DNA from: Alishewanella longhuensis
GTDB lineage: Bacteria > Pseudomonadota > Gammaproteobacteria > Enterobacterales > Alteromonadaceae
Assembly (NCBI RefSeq): GCF_014653435.1
Contig: NZ_BNAO01000004.1
Coordinates: 173,802-237,801 of the forward strand
Direction: 5' to 3'
Length of the DNA: 64,000 nucleotides
This document shows, in pieces, positions 37,633-46,685 of this stretch (position 1 is its first letter; the number at the start of each line of letters is the position of its first letter). The translations under genes were made by a program, and so were the position numbers. Below the pieces are notes generated by a model. The model had not been told where the DNA came from. It searched no databases and was given only the letters and a program-made list of their open reading frames with translations.

Positions 37633-38248
37633 ACACAAACATGAGCAGACGCGTTTTGAACAACAGTTACAACGCGCTTATCAACAAAGTAAAGCTAACT
37701 ACCCGATGCCTAAAAAGATCAGGCAGCAGATCTTACAACAAGCCGATAGCTCAAAGCGCTTCTCTTATCAAAATTGGTTTCGTAACGCACAATTGGTTTT
37801 AGGTAGTATTTTTTTAACAGTGCTAGGGTATCTAATGTTGCAACCGGTGAGCATCTCGTCATATCAAATAGTGGTAACCTATACTGATAATGCCACCAAA
37901 ATCGAAAGCCATAGCCTTACGGTACGTTCGCTGCCGGCAGTGGTGGCACAGTTTAGTGTGGATGAAAATCAACAGCGTTATCAGCAAATGCTGTTAGCCC
38001 AGCACCGTATCAACCAGTTTCATGCAGAGTTGGGTGTATTACACAGGGGGCAGCAGCATTGGCAAATTACTATGTGCAATCACCAGGTGGTCAGCATTGA
38101 TGAAGCCTTGTTACAACAATTAAAAATCTATGACACCCAATTAGCGCAGTGGCAGCTTGAGCAAAGTATAGAAGTTTATCGAGGTCCGCAAGGACAGATC
38201 CTGGCAATAAAGCCGGCAGCACAGGAACAACAGTGTCCGCTCAGTTGA
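37625..38248 (+). CDS. Putative anti-sigma factor, single-pass membrane protein
   Basis: I do not recognise a named family. Start ATG 37625 has GGAG 6 bases upstream and overlaps the sigma gene; the longer open frame is unsupported. The 207-residue product has a charged N-terminal cytoplasmic part (about 1-50), one membrane helix (about 54-75, LVLGSIFLTVLGYLMLQP) and a periplasmic domain of about 130 residues. Position and topology suggest it controls the overlapping ECF sigma factor; no zinc-binding ZAS motif (HxxxCxxC) is visible, so it would be an atypical anti-sigma factor. Confidence 0.65.
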   Translation: MSEHKHEQTRFEQQLQRAYQQSKANYPMPKKIRQQILQQADSSKRFSYQNWFRNAQLVLGSIFLTVLGYLMLQPVSISSYQIVVTYTDNATKIESHSLTVRSLPAVVAQFSVDENQQRYQQMLLAQHRINQFHAELGVLHRGQQHWQITMCNHQVVSIDEALLQQLKIYDTQLAQWQLEQSIEVYRGPQGQILAIKPAAQEQQCPLS

Positions 38249-38320
38249 AATCTTACTACTTCGTTGTAATAATGCAGGGGTAGTTGAATTAAAGGCATAA
38301 ATTTGCCGAAGAGGTTAGTA

Positions 38321-39511
38321 GTGTTGTTTAAAGCTATTTTATTAGTAGGTGTTTTTAGCCTGTTCTCTGTGCAGGCCAGAGAAGTAACACCTGCCCAAAT
38401 TGCCGAGTTTAAGCAACATTTTGAAACGGTACTGGCAGAGCAAAATATTCCGGGTGGCTCTTATGCCATTGTTTATAAAGATAAGATAATCAGCGCTAGT
38501 GGTTTTGGTGTTAGAGAGGTTGGCTCTGCTGCGCCGGTAGATGCTTATACGGTATTTCGTATTGCTTCGGTGTCTAAAACCTTTGCCGGTGGCCTGGCCA
38601 GTATTTTAGCTTCGCAAGGGCATTTTCGTTGGGACGAGCCGGTAACTCGCTACCTACCAGATTTTTCTTTTAAAACCCGCTCTTACAACAATAAATTAAA
38701 AATTGAACATTTATTGGCGCAAAGTACCGGGGTTATTGCCAATGCTTACGATAATTTAATTGAGGCCAATTTACAGCCTGATCGTATTTTACCGCAATTT
38801 CAAAAATTAGATCCTATGTGTAATCCAGGGCAATGCTACGGCTATCAGAATGTCCTTTTCAGTTTGATTGAACCGATTATGCAGCAGACAACCTCGCAAG
38901 ATTATGCCAGCTTATTGCAGCAAAATATTTTCACGCCGCTAAAAATGCCAACTGCTTCAGTGGGGCTAGAGGGCTTTCTCAATACCGAAAACCGTGCTAT
39001 TCCCCATGTAAAAGCGCGCGGTCAGTGGCATTCCAGGACGGTAAGCGAAAGCTATTATCGCTTTGCTCCGGCCGCAGGCGTTAATGCTAGTGCAATTGAC
39101 TTGGGTTACTGGCTGATTGCTCAGCTGGGGTACAACCCGGACGTGTTAAACGAAGAGCAGTTAAAACAAATTACCAGTAAACGTGTCCGCACCGTGCGCG
39201 ATTTGCGCCGTCGTTTATGGCGTGAGCACATTACCGATGCACATTACGCCTTAGGTTGGCGGGTTTACCAGTTTGGTAAGGAGCAGCTGGTCTATCATGG
39301 TGGTTGGGTCCAGGGTTTTCGGGCGGAATTGGCCTACTCGAAAGAACGCGAACTGGGCTTAGTTATTTTGCTTAATGCTGAATCTAATGTGGTGGCTGAG
39401 CTGAGTACGCACTTTTGGTCCACTATGTTTACCGCGATGCAGCAACAAGATAAAGCCGCTTTAGTTGCGGGTTGCAAACTACCCGCAGCGCCGGATAACA
39501 TAAATTGTTAA
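38321..39511 (+). CDS. Secreted serine hydrolase, beta-lactamase class C family
   Basis: The start chosen is GTG 38321 with GAGG 6 bases upstream, giving a 396-residue protein with signal peptide MLFKAILLVGVFSLFSVQA; a TTG at 38303 would add six residues. The catalytic SxxK motif is SVSK (Ser83, Lys86), the YxN motif is in YGYQNVLF, and the third motif is HGG in YHGGWVQGF. The family includes beta-lactamases, DD-peptidases and esterases, and these motifs do not tell which. A C-terminal region with two Cys (GCKL and NC at the very end) could form a disulfide. Confidence 0.85.
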   Translation: MLFKAILLVGVFSLFSVQAREVTPAQIAEFKQHFETVLAEQNIPGGSYAIVYKDKIISASGFGVREVGSAAPVDAYTVFRIASVSKTFAGGLASILASQGHFRWDEPVTRYLPDFSFKTRSYNNKLKIEHLLAQSTGVIANAYDNLIEANLQPDRILPQFQKLDPMCNPGQCYGYQNVLFSLIEPIMQQTTSQDYASLLQQNIFTPLKMPTASVGLEGFLNTENRAIPHVKARGQWHSRTVSESYYRFAPAAGVNASAIDLGYWLIAQLGYNPDVLNEEQLKQITSKRVRTVRDLRRRLWREHITDAHYALGWRVYQFGKEQLVYHGGWVQGFRAELAYSKERELGLVILLNAESNVVAELSTHFWSTMFTAMQQQDKAALVAGCKLPAAPDNINC

Positions 39512-39540
39512 ACCCGGTTTAGCATGCTAAACCGGGTTTA
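39509..39540. terminator. Perfect 32-base palindrome at the serine hydrolase stop codon
   Basis: Bases 39509-39524 are the exact reverse complement of 39525-39540, so the palindrome begins with the TAA stop. The transcript would form a very stable 14-15 pair hairpin with the sequence ACCCGGTTTAGC in one arm. Only GTTTA follows, so the U-tract is minimal. The next gene starts 200 bases later; the gap 39541-39739 is AT-rich and holds no gene that I can see. Confidence 0.6.
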
Positions 39541-39739
39541 CTGGATAGCTGTTTTTCTATCAGTGAATGTTTAGATTATTGCCTCTTGGAGCTCTGTGTT
39601 TTGCACAAGAGCCTTAACTTACTTAAATGTGCTTAAGAAGAATAACTTTCTATAAAACATTGCTTTAATGTTGCTCTTTATCTAAGTTAAATCAAGATCA
39701 ATTCTTATTTCTTCAGAATGACGACACCATAGAGGTAAT

Positions 39740-42700
39740 ATGTTGCCAATCAGAGTGTGTCAGCCACTGCTGGTTATTTGTTGCTTGCTGTTGCTCTTTA
39801 CGGATGTGTTGGCAGCTACCCGGCAGTTACCGACTAATTACGGCTTGTTTCAACAAATTGGCAATGAGGAAGACATACCCGATAATGTGGTAACCAAGCT
39901 CATGCAGGATCAGCAAGGTTTCCTTTGGATCGCTACCCCGTCTGGCCTTATCCGCTATGATGGTTATCGCTTTCGTCAGCATTTACATAATGCCAAGGAT
40001 CCCCAGAGTATATCAGGTAACTTTATCTTCGACCTGTTGCAGCGAGCGGATGAGACTATCTGGATCCTAACCTCACCTGGCGCTATCTCTATATATCATC
40101 CTGATACTGGGCAATTCAGTCAATTACAATTATCCGATCCGGAACAACAGCAAGCTTTGATGCAACATGCCCGCACGTTGCTTGAAGATAAATATGGCAG
40201 GTTATGGTTGGGGGGGCGTCAGGGCTTGGCATTGTTGGCTAACGATAATCAGAGCGTGCGCTTTATTTCTGAAGATCAACAAGGGCAGCCAATCAGTCTG
40301 GTAAGGGCTTTATTAGCGACAACAGATGGCATCCTCATCGGTGCCAGTGAAGGCTTGTTTTATTATCAACAAGCGCAACAACAAGTGCAATTTATTGCAT
40401 TACCCTGGTCAGATAGAGAGGCCTCTCGGCAAATTCTCAGTTTACAGCAGAGCACCGATGGCTCGGTCTGGATTGGTACTGCCAGCCAGGGCTTATATCG
40501 GCTTGATTTGCAGACCCGGCAACTACAATTTATTGCCAGTGCGGTGCAGGGGCAGCCGAATGAGCCTTCAATTTATAGCATACTGCAAATAGCGGAAAAT
40601 GAGCTGTGGCTTGGTCGCTTCGATGGTATAGCCCGGCTGGAGCTCAGTAGTCAACAATGGCTTGGTCATTTTAATGCAGATGTAAATGATCGTTTTGCAT
40701 TAGCGCACAATGACGTACGCACCTTACTTAAAGATCGGGCTGGTCAGGTTTGGGTGGGCGGGTACGGCGGCGGAGTGCAGCGTTTTACTGGTCAACCGGC
40801 AATCCGTATACTGCGCAGCACACCTAAAACCAGCTCGTTTGCATTGGCCAGCGCTAATATCAGTAGTATTTTGGAACGCAGCAATGGTGAAGTCTGGCTG
40901 GGAAATCGGGGGGATGGCATAGAGGTTCTCGATCGCGAACATGGTATCGTGAGACGAATAGCACCGGCGCCTGGCGTGCCAGGCCAGTTACAGTATGGCT
41001 GGATCACCAGTATGGTTGAACATAGTGATGGCAGTTTATGGTTGGGGGTAAATCCAGCTCAGCTATATCGGCAAGGTGCCGGAGAAAATGACTTTACATT
41101 AATAGGTAATGAGCAAGGTTTTTGGCAGGGTAATGTGCGCAAACTCTTTAGCGACAGCCTGCAACGTTTATGGCTGGGTACCAATAGTGGCGTAGGGCTA
41201 TGGCAAGATGATACTGGCAAGTTTAACCGGGTGCGCAATGCGCAAGGGCAGATATTTACAGATTATATTAATGGCTTTGCTGAAGATAGGCAGCAACAGA
41301 TCTGGCTGGCCAGTGGCGATAACGGGTTGTTTCGGTTAGACCCCTTAACATTAATTGCTGAGCAGCCCAAGCTCAGTGCAGATAGTGCCACTATGCCCAA
41401 TTCATTGACCGGTTTATTATATGATGCTCAGCAACGATTATGGTTAGATAGCACTAATGGTTTGTACTTGATAGCAGACCCTCACGCTGCAGAGTTGACT
41501 ATTCGCCGTGCCGATATGCAGCTAAGCCATAGCCTGCCTAGTGTTACTGATTTTGGTGCTAACTTGTTGCAAGATGCTAGCGGTCGGATCTGGAGTCAAC
41601 GTTATCTTTATGAACCCAGCAACGGACAGCTGTATCCACTTACCGTTGCTGACGGTGTCTATTATGGTACGAATTGGTATCGCTCTTTTAGCAAGACACG
41701 TGACGGATTATTACTATTTGGTGGTAGTGATGGTGTTATGCTAATTGAGCCGGAACAATTCAAGCTATGGCAATATCAGCCTCAAGTTAGGGTAACTAGC
41801 GTCCTTATTGATGGTAAATCGCACATTTTTAACGCAGAGGGGATTAGCATTCCCGCGGACGCTCGTGGTTTTAGCATCGAATTTACTGGCCTGGACTTAT
41901 CTGCGCCAACTCGTTTGCTCTATCGTTATAAACTAGAAGGGTTTGACAGGGATTGGCAGTATACTGATGCTAGTCAGCGACTCGCAAGCTATACCAACTT
42001 GTGGCCAGGTCGCTACCAACTTGTGATAGAGACAACAAATCGTAATCTGCAATGGAGCCCGCATAACCTGCAGCTTAATGTCACTATATTGCCAGCCTTT
42101 TGGCAAACCGGCTGGTTTTTGTTTTTGATGATAGGCTCGTTGATGCTACTGTTTTATGGCTTGGTAAAACTGCGCACCGGCTTTTTCAAACGTCAGGCAT
42201 TATTACTGGCAACAGAGGTAGCGCAGCGTACAGATGAACTAAAACAAACCCAACGCAGTTTAATTGAAAAGGAGAAAATGGCTGCACTAGGGCAGGTAGT
42301 AGCAGGTATCGCCCATGAAATTAATACCCCGCTGGGCATTTGCGTTACCGCAGGCAGTTTGCTGCAAGAAAATACCTTAGCGGTTGAACAAAAATATCAG
42401 CAGAAGAACCTGACAGGAAGTCAGATGCAGCAGTATTTAACGCAAAGTGTAACGCAACTGCAACTACTCAATTCAAATTTACGCCGGTCAGCTGATTTAG
42501 TACAAGCGTTTAAAGAGATTGCGATTGATAACCGTAATACTACAATAGAGGCTGTTAATTTAAATACCTGGCTACACCAACGGCTAGTATTATTTGGTCC
42601 CTCTCTGCAGTCATTTAATGTCAAAATCCTATGCCCTCCGCAGCTAGAGGTGCAATTGGTGACCAGCGCATTGGAAACTGTGCTGTTCCAACTGCTACAA

Positions 42701-43006
42701 AACTCCTTACTTCATGGTTTTGTAGGGGACTATTATCCCGGTCAGATTCAGATCGAAGTAAGATATAGCAAACAGATTTGTACCATCTTATATCAAGACA
42801 ATGGCGCTGGCGTTCAACCTGAACTCAGTCAAAAGGTGTTTGAGCCCTTTGTCACCAGTAAACGCGGCAGTCATTGTAAAGGTTTAGGTTTGCATCTGTG
42901 TTACAACCTGATGACCCAGACATTGGGTGGGAGTATTGAACTGCTCGAGCATGATGAAGCGGGAGTATGCTTTCGTCTGACATTTCCGGTTACTGAAGTG
43001 GGCTGA
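39740..43006 (+). CDS. Two-component sensor histidine kinase with periplasmic propeller domain
   Basis: The 1088-residue product has a signal peptide (about 1-25), many Reg_prop repeats of the GxLWxGTxxGL type (about 40-690) forming one or two periplasmic beta-propellers, a Y_Y_Y domain (about 705-780), one membrane helix (about 790-812), a dimerisation helix with the H box IAHEINTPLGI (His859), and a C-terminal HATPase domain with LLQNSLLHGF, DNGAGVQP and GLGLH. No receiver or output domain is fused and no response regulator gene lies beside it. The related Bacteroides regulators bind glycans; the ligand here is unknown. Confidence 0.92.
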   Translation: MLPIRVCQPLLVICCLLLLFTDVLAATRQLPTNYGLFQQIGNEEDIPDNVVTKLMQDQQGFLWIATPSGLIRYDGYRFRQHLHNAKDPQSISGNFIFDLLQRADETIWILTSPGAISIYHPDTGQFSQLQLSDPEQQQALMQHARTLLEDKYGRLWLGGRQGLALLANDNQSVRFISEDQQGQPISLVRALLATTDGILIGASEGLFYYQQAQQQVQFIALPWSDREASRQILSLQQSTDGSVWIGTASQGLYRLDLQTRQLQFIASAVQGQPNEPSIYSILQIAENELWLGRFDGIARLELSSQQWLGHFNADVNDRFALAHNDVRTLLKDRAGQVWVGGYGGGVQRFTGQPAIRILRSTPKTSSFALASANISSILERSNGEVWLGNRGDGIEVLDREHGIVRRIAPAPGVPGQLQYGWITSMVEHSDGSLWLGVNPAQLYRQGAGENDFTLIGNEQGFWQGNVRKLFSDSLQRLWLGTNSGVGLWQDDTGKFNRVRNAQGQIFTDYINGFAEDRQQQIWLASGDNGLFRLDPLTLIAEQPKLSADSATMPNSLTGLLYDAQQRLWLDSTNGLYLIADPHAAELTIRRADMQLSHSLPSVTDFGANLLQDASGRIWSQRYLYEPSNGQLYPLTVADGVYYGTNWYRSFSKTRDGLLLFGGSDGVMLIEPEQFKLWQYQPQVRVTSVLIDGKSHIFNAEGISIPADARGFSIEFTGLDLSAPTRLLYRYKLEGFDRDWQYTDASQRLASYTNLWPGRYQLVIETTNRNLQWSPHNLQLNVTILPAFWQTGWFLFLMIGSLMLLFYGLVKLRTGFFKRQALLLATEVAQRTDELKQTQRSLIEKEKMAALGQVVAGIAHEINTPLGICVTAGSLLQENTLAVEQKYQQKNLTGSQMQQYLTQSVTQLQLLNSNLRRSADLVQAFKEIAIDNRNTTIEAVNLNTWLHQRLVLFGPSLQSFNVKILCPPQLEVQLVTSALETVLFQLLQNSLLHGFVGDYYPGQIQIEVRYSKQICTILYQDNGAGVQPELSQKVFEPFVTSKRGSHCKGLGLHLCYNLMTQTLGGSIELLEHDEAGVCFRLTFPVTEVG

Positions 43007-43019
43007 CAAGCCCATTTTT
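42999..43019 (+). terminator. Intrinsic terminator of the histidine kinase gene
   Basis: TGGGCT-GACA-AGCCCA followed by TTTTT. The stem overlaps the TGA stop codon of the kinase gene at 43004-43006. Confidence 0.75.
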
Positions 43020-43084
43020 GCCGATATTAACAAAAAAGATGAAACACGCTTTAGTTTTCTAATGCTGAGTAAAAGGCTGTGTTG

Positions 43085-43882
43085 TCAAAGACTAAGAGTG
43101 TATAAGTCAAAGTAAAAATCACACTGTATAGTGGGCTTGCTGTTGATAAAGCTGGCCTGCGTTTCTTGGTTAAACTTCCAACCTAGCGGCACCATGGTAA
43201 TCAGATGGCTTAAATCCTCTGCCGTAAGCCTATCTAGGGTGAAACTTAACTGCTGGCGCGCAAGATGCTGAAAACCCGCTAGTTCTACAATTTCACTGCT
43301 ATGTAACTTTACCTCGCTGTAAAGCGCCTGTTTAATTTGCAGTAGGTGGTCAGGCGCCGGTGTTACAGTAAGTAAGTAGCCACCAACTTTTAACACCCGT
43401 TGTAACTCACTAAGCAGTGATGGCGCATAAATACGCACTATGGCATCAAATTGCCCGGCAACAAAAGGCAGCTGATAAGCACTGGCTACCGCAAAATGGG
43501 CCTTGGGATAATGCTTAGCCGCAAAACGAATCGCGGTTTTAGAAATATCAATACCATGTAGCTGTTGTGGTGACAGCCTTTGCTGCAAAATGCCACTGTA
43601 ATAGCCTTCGCCACAGCCTAAATCTAATAGTTGTTGTGGCTTGACGGCGCTTAGCATCGCTACCGCTTGTTCAGCTACGCGCTGATACCAGCCGGCTTGT
43701 AAAAAGGCGCGGCGCGCCTGCATCATCTCAGTGTTATCGCCAGGGTCCAGTGACTTTTTCTGCTGCACCGGCAGTAAATTCACATAGCCTTCTTTCGCCA
43801 AATCAAAACTGTGTTTATTGCTACATTGATATTGACGTTGGTTTAACACCAGCGGTAGCTGGCAAAGCGGGCAAAGATACAT
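43085..43882 (-). CDS. rlmA: 23S rRNA (guanine-745-N1)-methyltransferase RlmA
   Basis: RlmA methylates G745 of 23S rRNA using S-adenosylmethionine. The 265-residue product has the N-terminal zinc finger (Cys4, Cys7, Cys20, His24), the KEGYVNLLP motif, and a class I methyltransferase fold with LLDLGCGEGYYSGIL as the cofactor loop. The length agrees with E. coli RlmA (269). It stands alone between convergent and divergent neighbours. Confidence 0.9.
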   Translation of the reverse strand: MYLCPLCQLPLVLNQRQYQCSNKHSFDLAKEGYVNLLPVQQKKSLDPGDNTEMMQARRAFLQAGWYQRVAEQAVAMLSAVKPQQLLDLGCGEGYYSGILQQRLSPQQLHGIDISKTAIRFAAKHYPKAHFAVASAYQLPFVAGQFDAIVRIYAPSLLSELQRVLKVGGYLLTVTPAPDHLLQIKQALYSEVKLHSSEIVELAGFQHLARQQLSFTLDRLTAEDLSHLITMVPLGWKFNQETQASFINSKPTIQCDFYFDLYTLSL

Positions 43883-43978
43883 GCAAACACCGAAACAGAA
43901 AAAACGCTATTGTAGCAGCAGGCAAGCTTTCGCTGCAAAGCCTTGGTATACTTAGTGTGAATTGTTTTTGGGGGTACT

Positions 43979-44302
43979 ATGCAAGACGTTGAACTTTGGT
44001 CGTTGGATGAGCTATGCGATCATGCCTTTGATATATTTGAAGAGTTAGCGGTAGATAATTTGTCAGCAGCAGATTATCAACGTTATCAACTACATTATGA
44101 AACCCGTGGCTACGCTGATGTATTGCCACCTGGTGAGGGCTGGGAAGAGCTGGCCACCCAAGACTTAGATCCCGAGCTGCATTTTGAGGTACAAATTGGC
44201 TTAACGGGTGAAGAGGGCAACGCTGATATGGTATTAGCGCGTATTTTGCTTAGTCGGGAAAAAGATGAAAGCCTTTGCCATGCCTTGTGGCGTGGTCAGT
44301 GA
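43979..44302 (+). CDS. yciU: HI1450/YciU-family dsDNA-mimic protein
   Basis: The 107-residue acidic protein belongs to the HI1450 family, proposed to imitate double-stranded DNA and to bind HU-like proteins. Conserved segments are AFDIFEELAVDNLSAADYQ, an acidic middle part, and ARILLSREKDESLCHALWR at the C terminus, close to E. coli YciU. The net charge is strongly negative. GGGGGT precedes the ATG. The biological role in vivo is not settled. Confidence 0.88.
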   Translation: MQDVELWSLDELCDHAFDIFEELAVDNLSAADYQRYQLHYETRGYADVLPPGEGWEELATQDLDPELHFEVQIGLTGEEGNADMVLARILLSREKDESLCHALWRGQ

Positions 44303-44353
44303 TTTACCTTTTGCAAGACGAAGGGTATTTGGGTATACACTTAGGAGATTGTC

Positions 44354-44899
44354 ATGTTGCTTAACGCCAAACAAAGCCAGGTACTACTTATTGATATCCA
44401 AAGCCGTTTAGCGCCGGCCATCTTCGACAGTGCTGCAGTAAGTCAGGCCGCGGCCTGGGTATTACAAATTGCTAGTTTGTGTGAAGTGCCGGTATTAGCA
44501 ACAGAGCAATATCCAAAAGGCTTAGGGCATACCTTACCCGCGCTGCTGGAACTGTTACCCGAGCAGGCGGTATTTGAAAAAATTCATTTTAGCGCCCTGC
44601 GGGAAAGTACGATCGCTGAAGCAATTGCCGCTAAAGCCCGGTCTCAAATTGTGGTACTGGGTACCGAAAGCCATGTTTGTGTACTACAAAGCGTGCTGGA
44701 CTTATTGGCAGCGGGTTATCAGGTTTTTGTGGTAATTGAAGCTGTTGGTTCGCGCACACCAGAAAATAAACAACTAGCACTTAGCCGGATGCAGCAGGCG
44801 GGGGCGGTAATCATTAGCCAAGAAATGTTAGCCTTTGAGTGGCTGGAGCGAGCCGGAACCGAATTGTTCCGGCAAATTAGTAAAGGTTGGATCCGCTAG
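44354..44899 (+). CDS. Isochorismatase-family hydrolase
   Basis: The 181-residue product has the isochorismatase-fold catalytic triad: Asp14 in LLIDIQSRL, Lys76 in FEKIHFSAL and Cys109 in GTESHVCVLQSVLDLL. The family includes YcaC-like proteins and various amidases; the substrate cannot be read from the sequence. It follows the HI1450-family gene by 51 bases with its own GGAG ribosome binding site. Its stop directly abuts the stop of the convergent nuclease gene. Confidence 0.87.
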   Translation: MLLNAKQSQVLLIDIQSRLAPAIFDSAAVSQAAAWVLQIASLCEVPVLATEQYPKGLGHTLPALLELLPEQAVFEKIHFSALRESTIAEAIAAKARSQIVVLGTESHVCVLQSVLDLLAAGYQVFVVIEAVGSRTPENKQLALSRMQQAGAVIISQEMLAFEWLERAGTELFRQISKGWIR

Positions 44900-45703
44900 T
44901 TATTCTGCGTTTTCTATCGTGAGTAGCTGCTCGAGTAGAAAGGCCAGGCGCACTGCTGCTTGTTGCAGGCGTTGCTCCAGAATAGGCTGATACTGCAAAA
45001 CATAGGTGTCGTCGATCAGCATGCCAGGGCGGTACTGCTGGTAAATGTCATAAGTTAGGGCGGCGGACTCATTTGCCCAATCCAATACGGTTCCTTGCTG
45101 CCAGTTTGCGATGTTGTCCGCAGTAAGCTGTAAAAATAACGCTTCTTGCTTAACATAATCGTCATCGTAACCCAACTTGCTCAGCATATTTGTGTCCCAA
45201 ACACCATGCAGGTTAGTGGGCATTTCATGGCTATAAAAATAGACGGCAGTGCGATTGCCCCCCAAGTCATCGGCGTAGCTAACGTGTAATGGCTGATGCA
45301 GATCGCCAATATGATGTGCCAAAAACAGCAAGGCTTGCCAATCATGCTTATCTGCTGCTAAGCGCTGCTGCATATCCGCAATGGCCGATAAAATACAGCC
45401 TCGTTCCGGACAGTCTTCAATAGTCACTTGCTTTTCACCACGCGGCATATTGACGTAATGATGCGGTGCACTCCAGCGAAACTCATCTTGCCCCCGAACT
45501 TCATCTGGCCAAGCGCAGGCGCTGGCAAATTCTGTATGGGGTGAGGCGGCGACCAGGCTTGCCAACTGCTGCTGGGTGGTTACCGAGACCAACTGCAGCG
45601 CCATATCGCATACTAAACCATGGCCGGAGCGACCAAAGCTGTAGCTGTGAAAACTAAGCAGCATACTAAAAATTACGCTGGCAAAAACTACTAAAAACCG
45701 CAT
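44900..45703 (-). CDS. Secreted S1/P1-type nuclease
   Basis: The 267-residue product has a signal peptide (about 1-22) and the zinc-dependent S1/P1 nuclease pattern: GRSGHGLV at the mature N terminus, LFLAHHIGDLHQPLHVSYADDLGGN and NLHGVWD. These supply most His/Asp zinc ligands. The usual mature N-terminal Trp is Phe23 here (FGRSGH). It would degrade single-stranded DNA/RNA in the periplasm or outside. GGAGAG precedes the ATG and it starts 2 bases after the rlmJ stop, so both are likely one operon. Confidence 0.88.
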   Translation of the reverse strand: MRFLVVFASVIFSMLLSFHSYSFGRSGHGLVCDMALQLVSVTTQQQLASLVAASPHTEFASACAWPDEVRGQDEFRWSAPHHYVNMPRGEKQVTIEDCPERGCILSAIADMQQRLAADKHDWQALLFLAHHIGDLHQPLHVSYADDLGGNRTAVYFYSHEMPTNLHGVWDTNMLSKLGYDDDYVKQEALFLQLTADNIANWQQGTVLDWANESAALTYDIYQQYRPGMLIDDTYVLQYQPILEQRLQQAAVRLAFLLEQLLTIENAE

Positions 45704-45705
45704 CG

Positions 45706-46545
45706 TTACTCTCCAACTAACTGGGTGATCTGATAATGGCTGCTTGCCAAACCAAGTTGTTGCTGTACTTCAGTTAGGGCGAGTTTCAGATCTTCCGCTA
45801 AGGTATAGGGCGGGTTAATAACCAGCATACCGCTGCCGGTCATACCGTGGCCTTGGCTGTCTGCGTGCAGATTAAACTCAATCCGCAGCTGATTTCTTAT
45901 GCCAGTATTCACAATAGCTGCAATAAAGGCCTCGATGGCATTGCGTTCAATCACCGGATACCAGATAGCATAAGTGGCTTGTGGCCAGCGCTTATAGGCG
46001 TCAAGCAAGCCTGTAACCAAGTCCTGATATTCTGTTCTAAGCTCATAAGGTGGATCAATAAGCACCAGGCCGCGTTTGACCAAGGGCGGCAGCATAGCCT
46101 TAAAACCGGCATAGGCATCAGTATTTTCGATACGGGAATAGCGGCGTTTTACAAACTGACTTTTTAAGATCGGAAAGTCAGTAGGGTGCAGCTCGGTGGC
46201 TTGCATGTGATCCTGCTCGCGCAGCATTAGTGCGGCAATTTTGGGTGAGCCTGGGTAAAAATTCAGCTCATTGTCCGGATTAAGTTGTTTAATAACTGCC
46301 AGATATTTTCTCAGTACGACACTTTGTGGCTGATAATGCCAAAGTTTAGCAATGCCATCTTTAAATTCTGCGGTTTTTTGCGCATGCTCGCTTTGCAAAC
46401 TATAAAGCCCGGCACCCGCATGGGTATCGTGATAACACAGTGGCTTATCTTTTTTTAGCAAGTAATCTAAGATAGCCACTTCAGTTAGATGTTTTATCAC
46501 ATCGGCATGATTGCCGGCGTGATAACTGTGGCGATAACTGAGCAT
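45706..46545 (-). CDS. rlmJ: 23S rRNA (adenine-2030-N6)-methyltransferase RlmJ
   Basis: RlmJ methylates A2030 of 23S rRNA. Start ATG 46545 gives a 279-residue protein beginning MLSYRHSYHAGNHADVIKH, the family start (E. coli 280 residues); the frame extends 21 codons further upstream without support. The catalytic motif DPPY is in LVLIDPPYELRTEY. The first gene of a two-gene unit with the S1/P1 nuclease. Confidence 0.94.
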   Translation of the reverse strand: MLSYRHSYHAGNHADVIKHLTEVAILDYLLKKDKPLCYHDTHAGAGLYSLQSEHAQKTAEFKDGIAKLWHYQPQSVVLRKYLAVIKQLNPDNELNFYPGSPKIAALMLREQDHMQATELHPTDFPILKSQFVKRRYSRIENTDAYAGFKAMLPPLVKRGLVLIDPPYELRTEYQDLVTGLLDAYKRWPQATYAIWYPVIERNAIEAFIAAIVNTGIRNQLRIEFNLHADSQGHGMTGSGMLVINPPYTLAEDLKLALTEVQQQLGLASSHYQITQLVGE

Positions 46546-46644
46546 GGGGAAGGCCTTTTTTTGCGATTTTTCAGGCGCCAAGGATACTGGCTTAGCTGAA
46601 AAATACAAGAGTGATGGCTTTATCTAAAAGGCTAGATTTGCTTA

Positions 46645-46678
46645 ATGCTGCGGCATCCCAGCTGTTCTGCCGCAGCAT
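46645..46678 (-). terminator. Strong hairpin after the repeat lipoprotein gene
   Basis: Perfect 11-base arms ATGCTGCGGCA (46645-46655) and TGCCGCAGCAT (46668-46678) with a 12-base loop lie between the lipoprotein stop and the rlmJ start, both on the minus strand. Downstream on the minus strand is TTAAGC, a weak U-tract, so it is terminator-like rather than ideal. Confidence 0.5.
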
Positions 46679-46685
46679 GATATCT

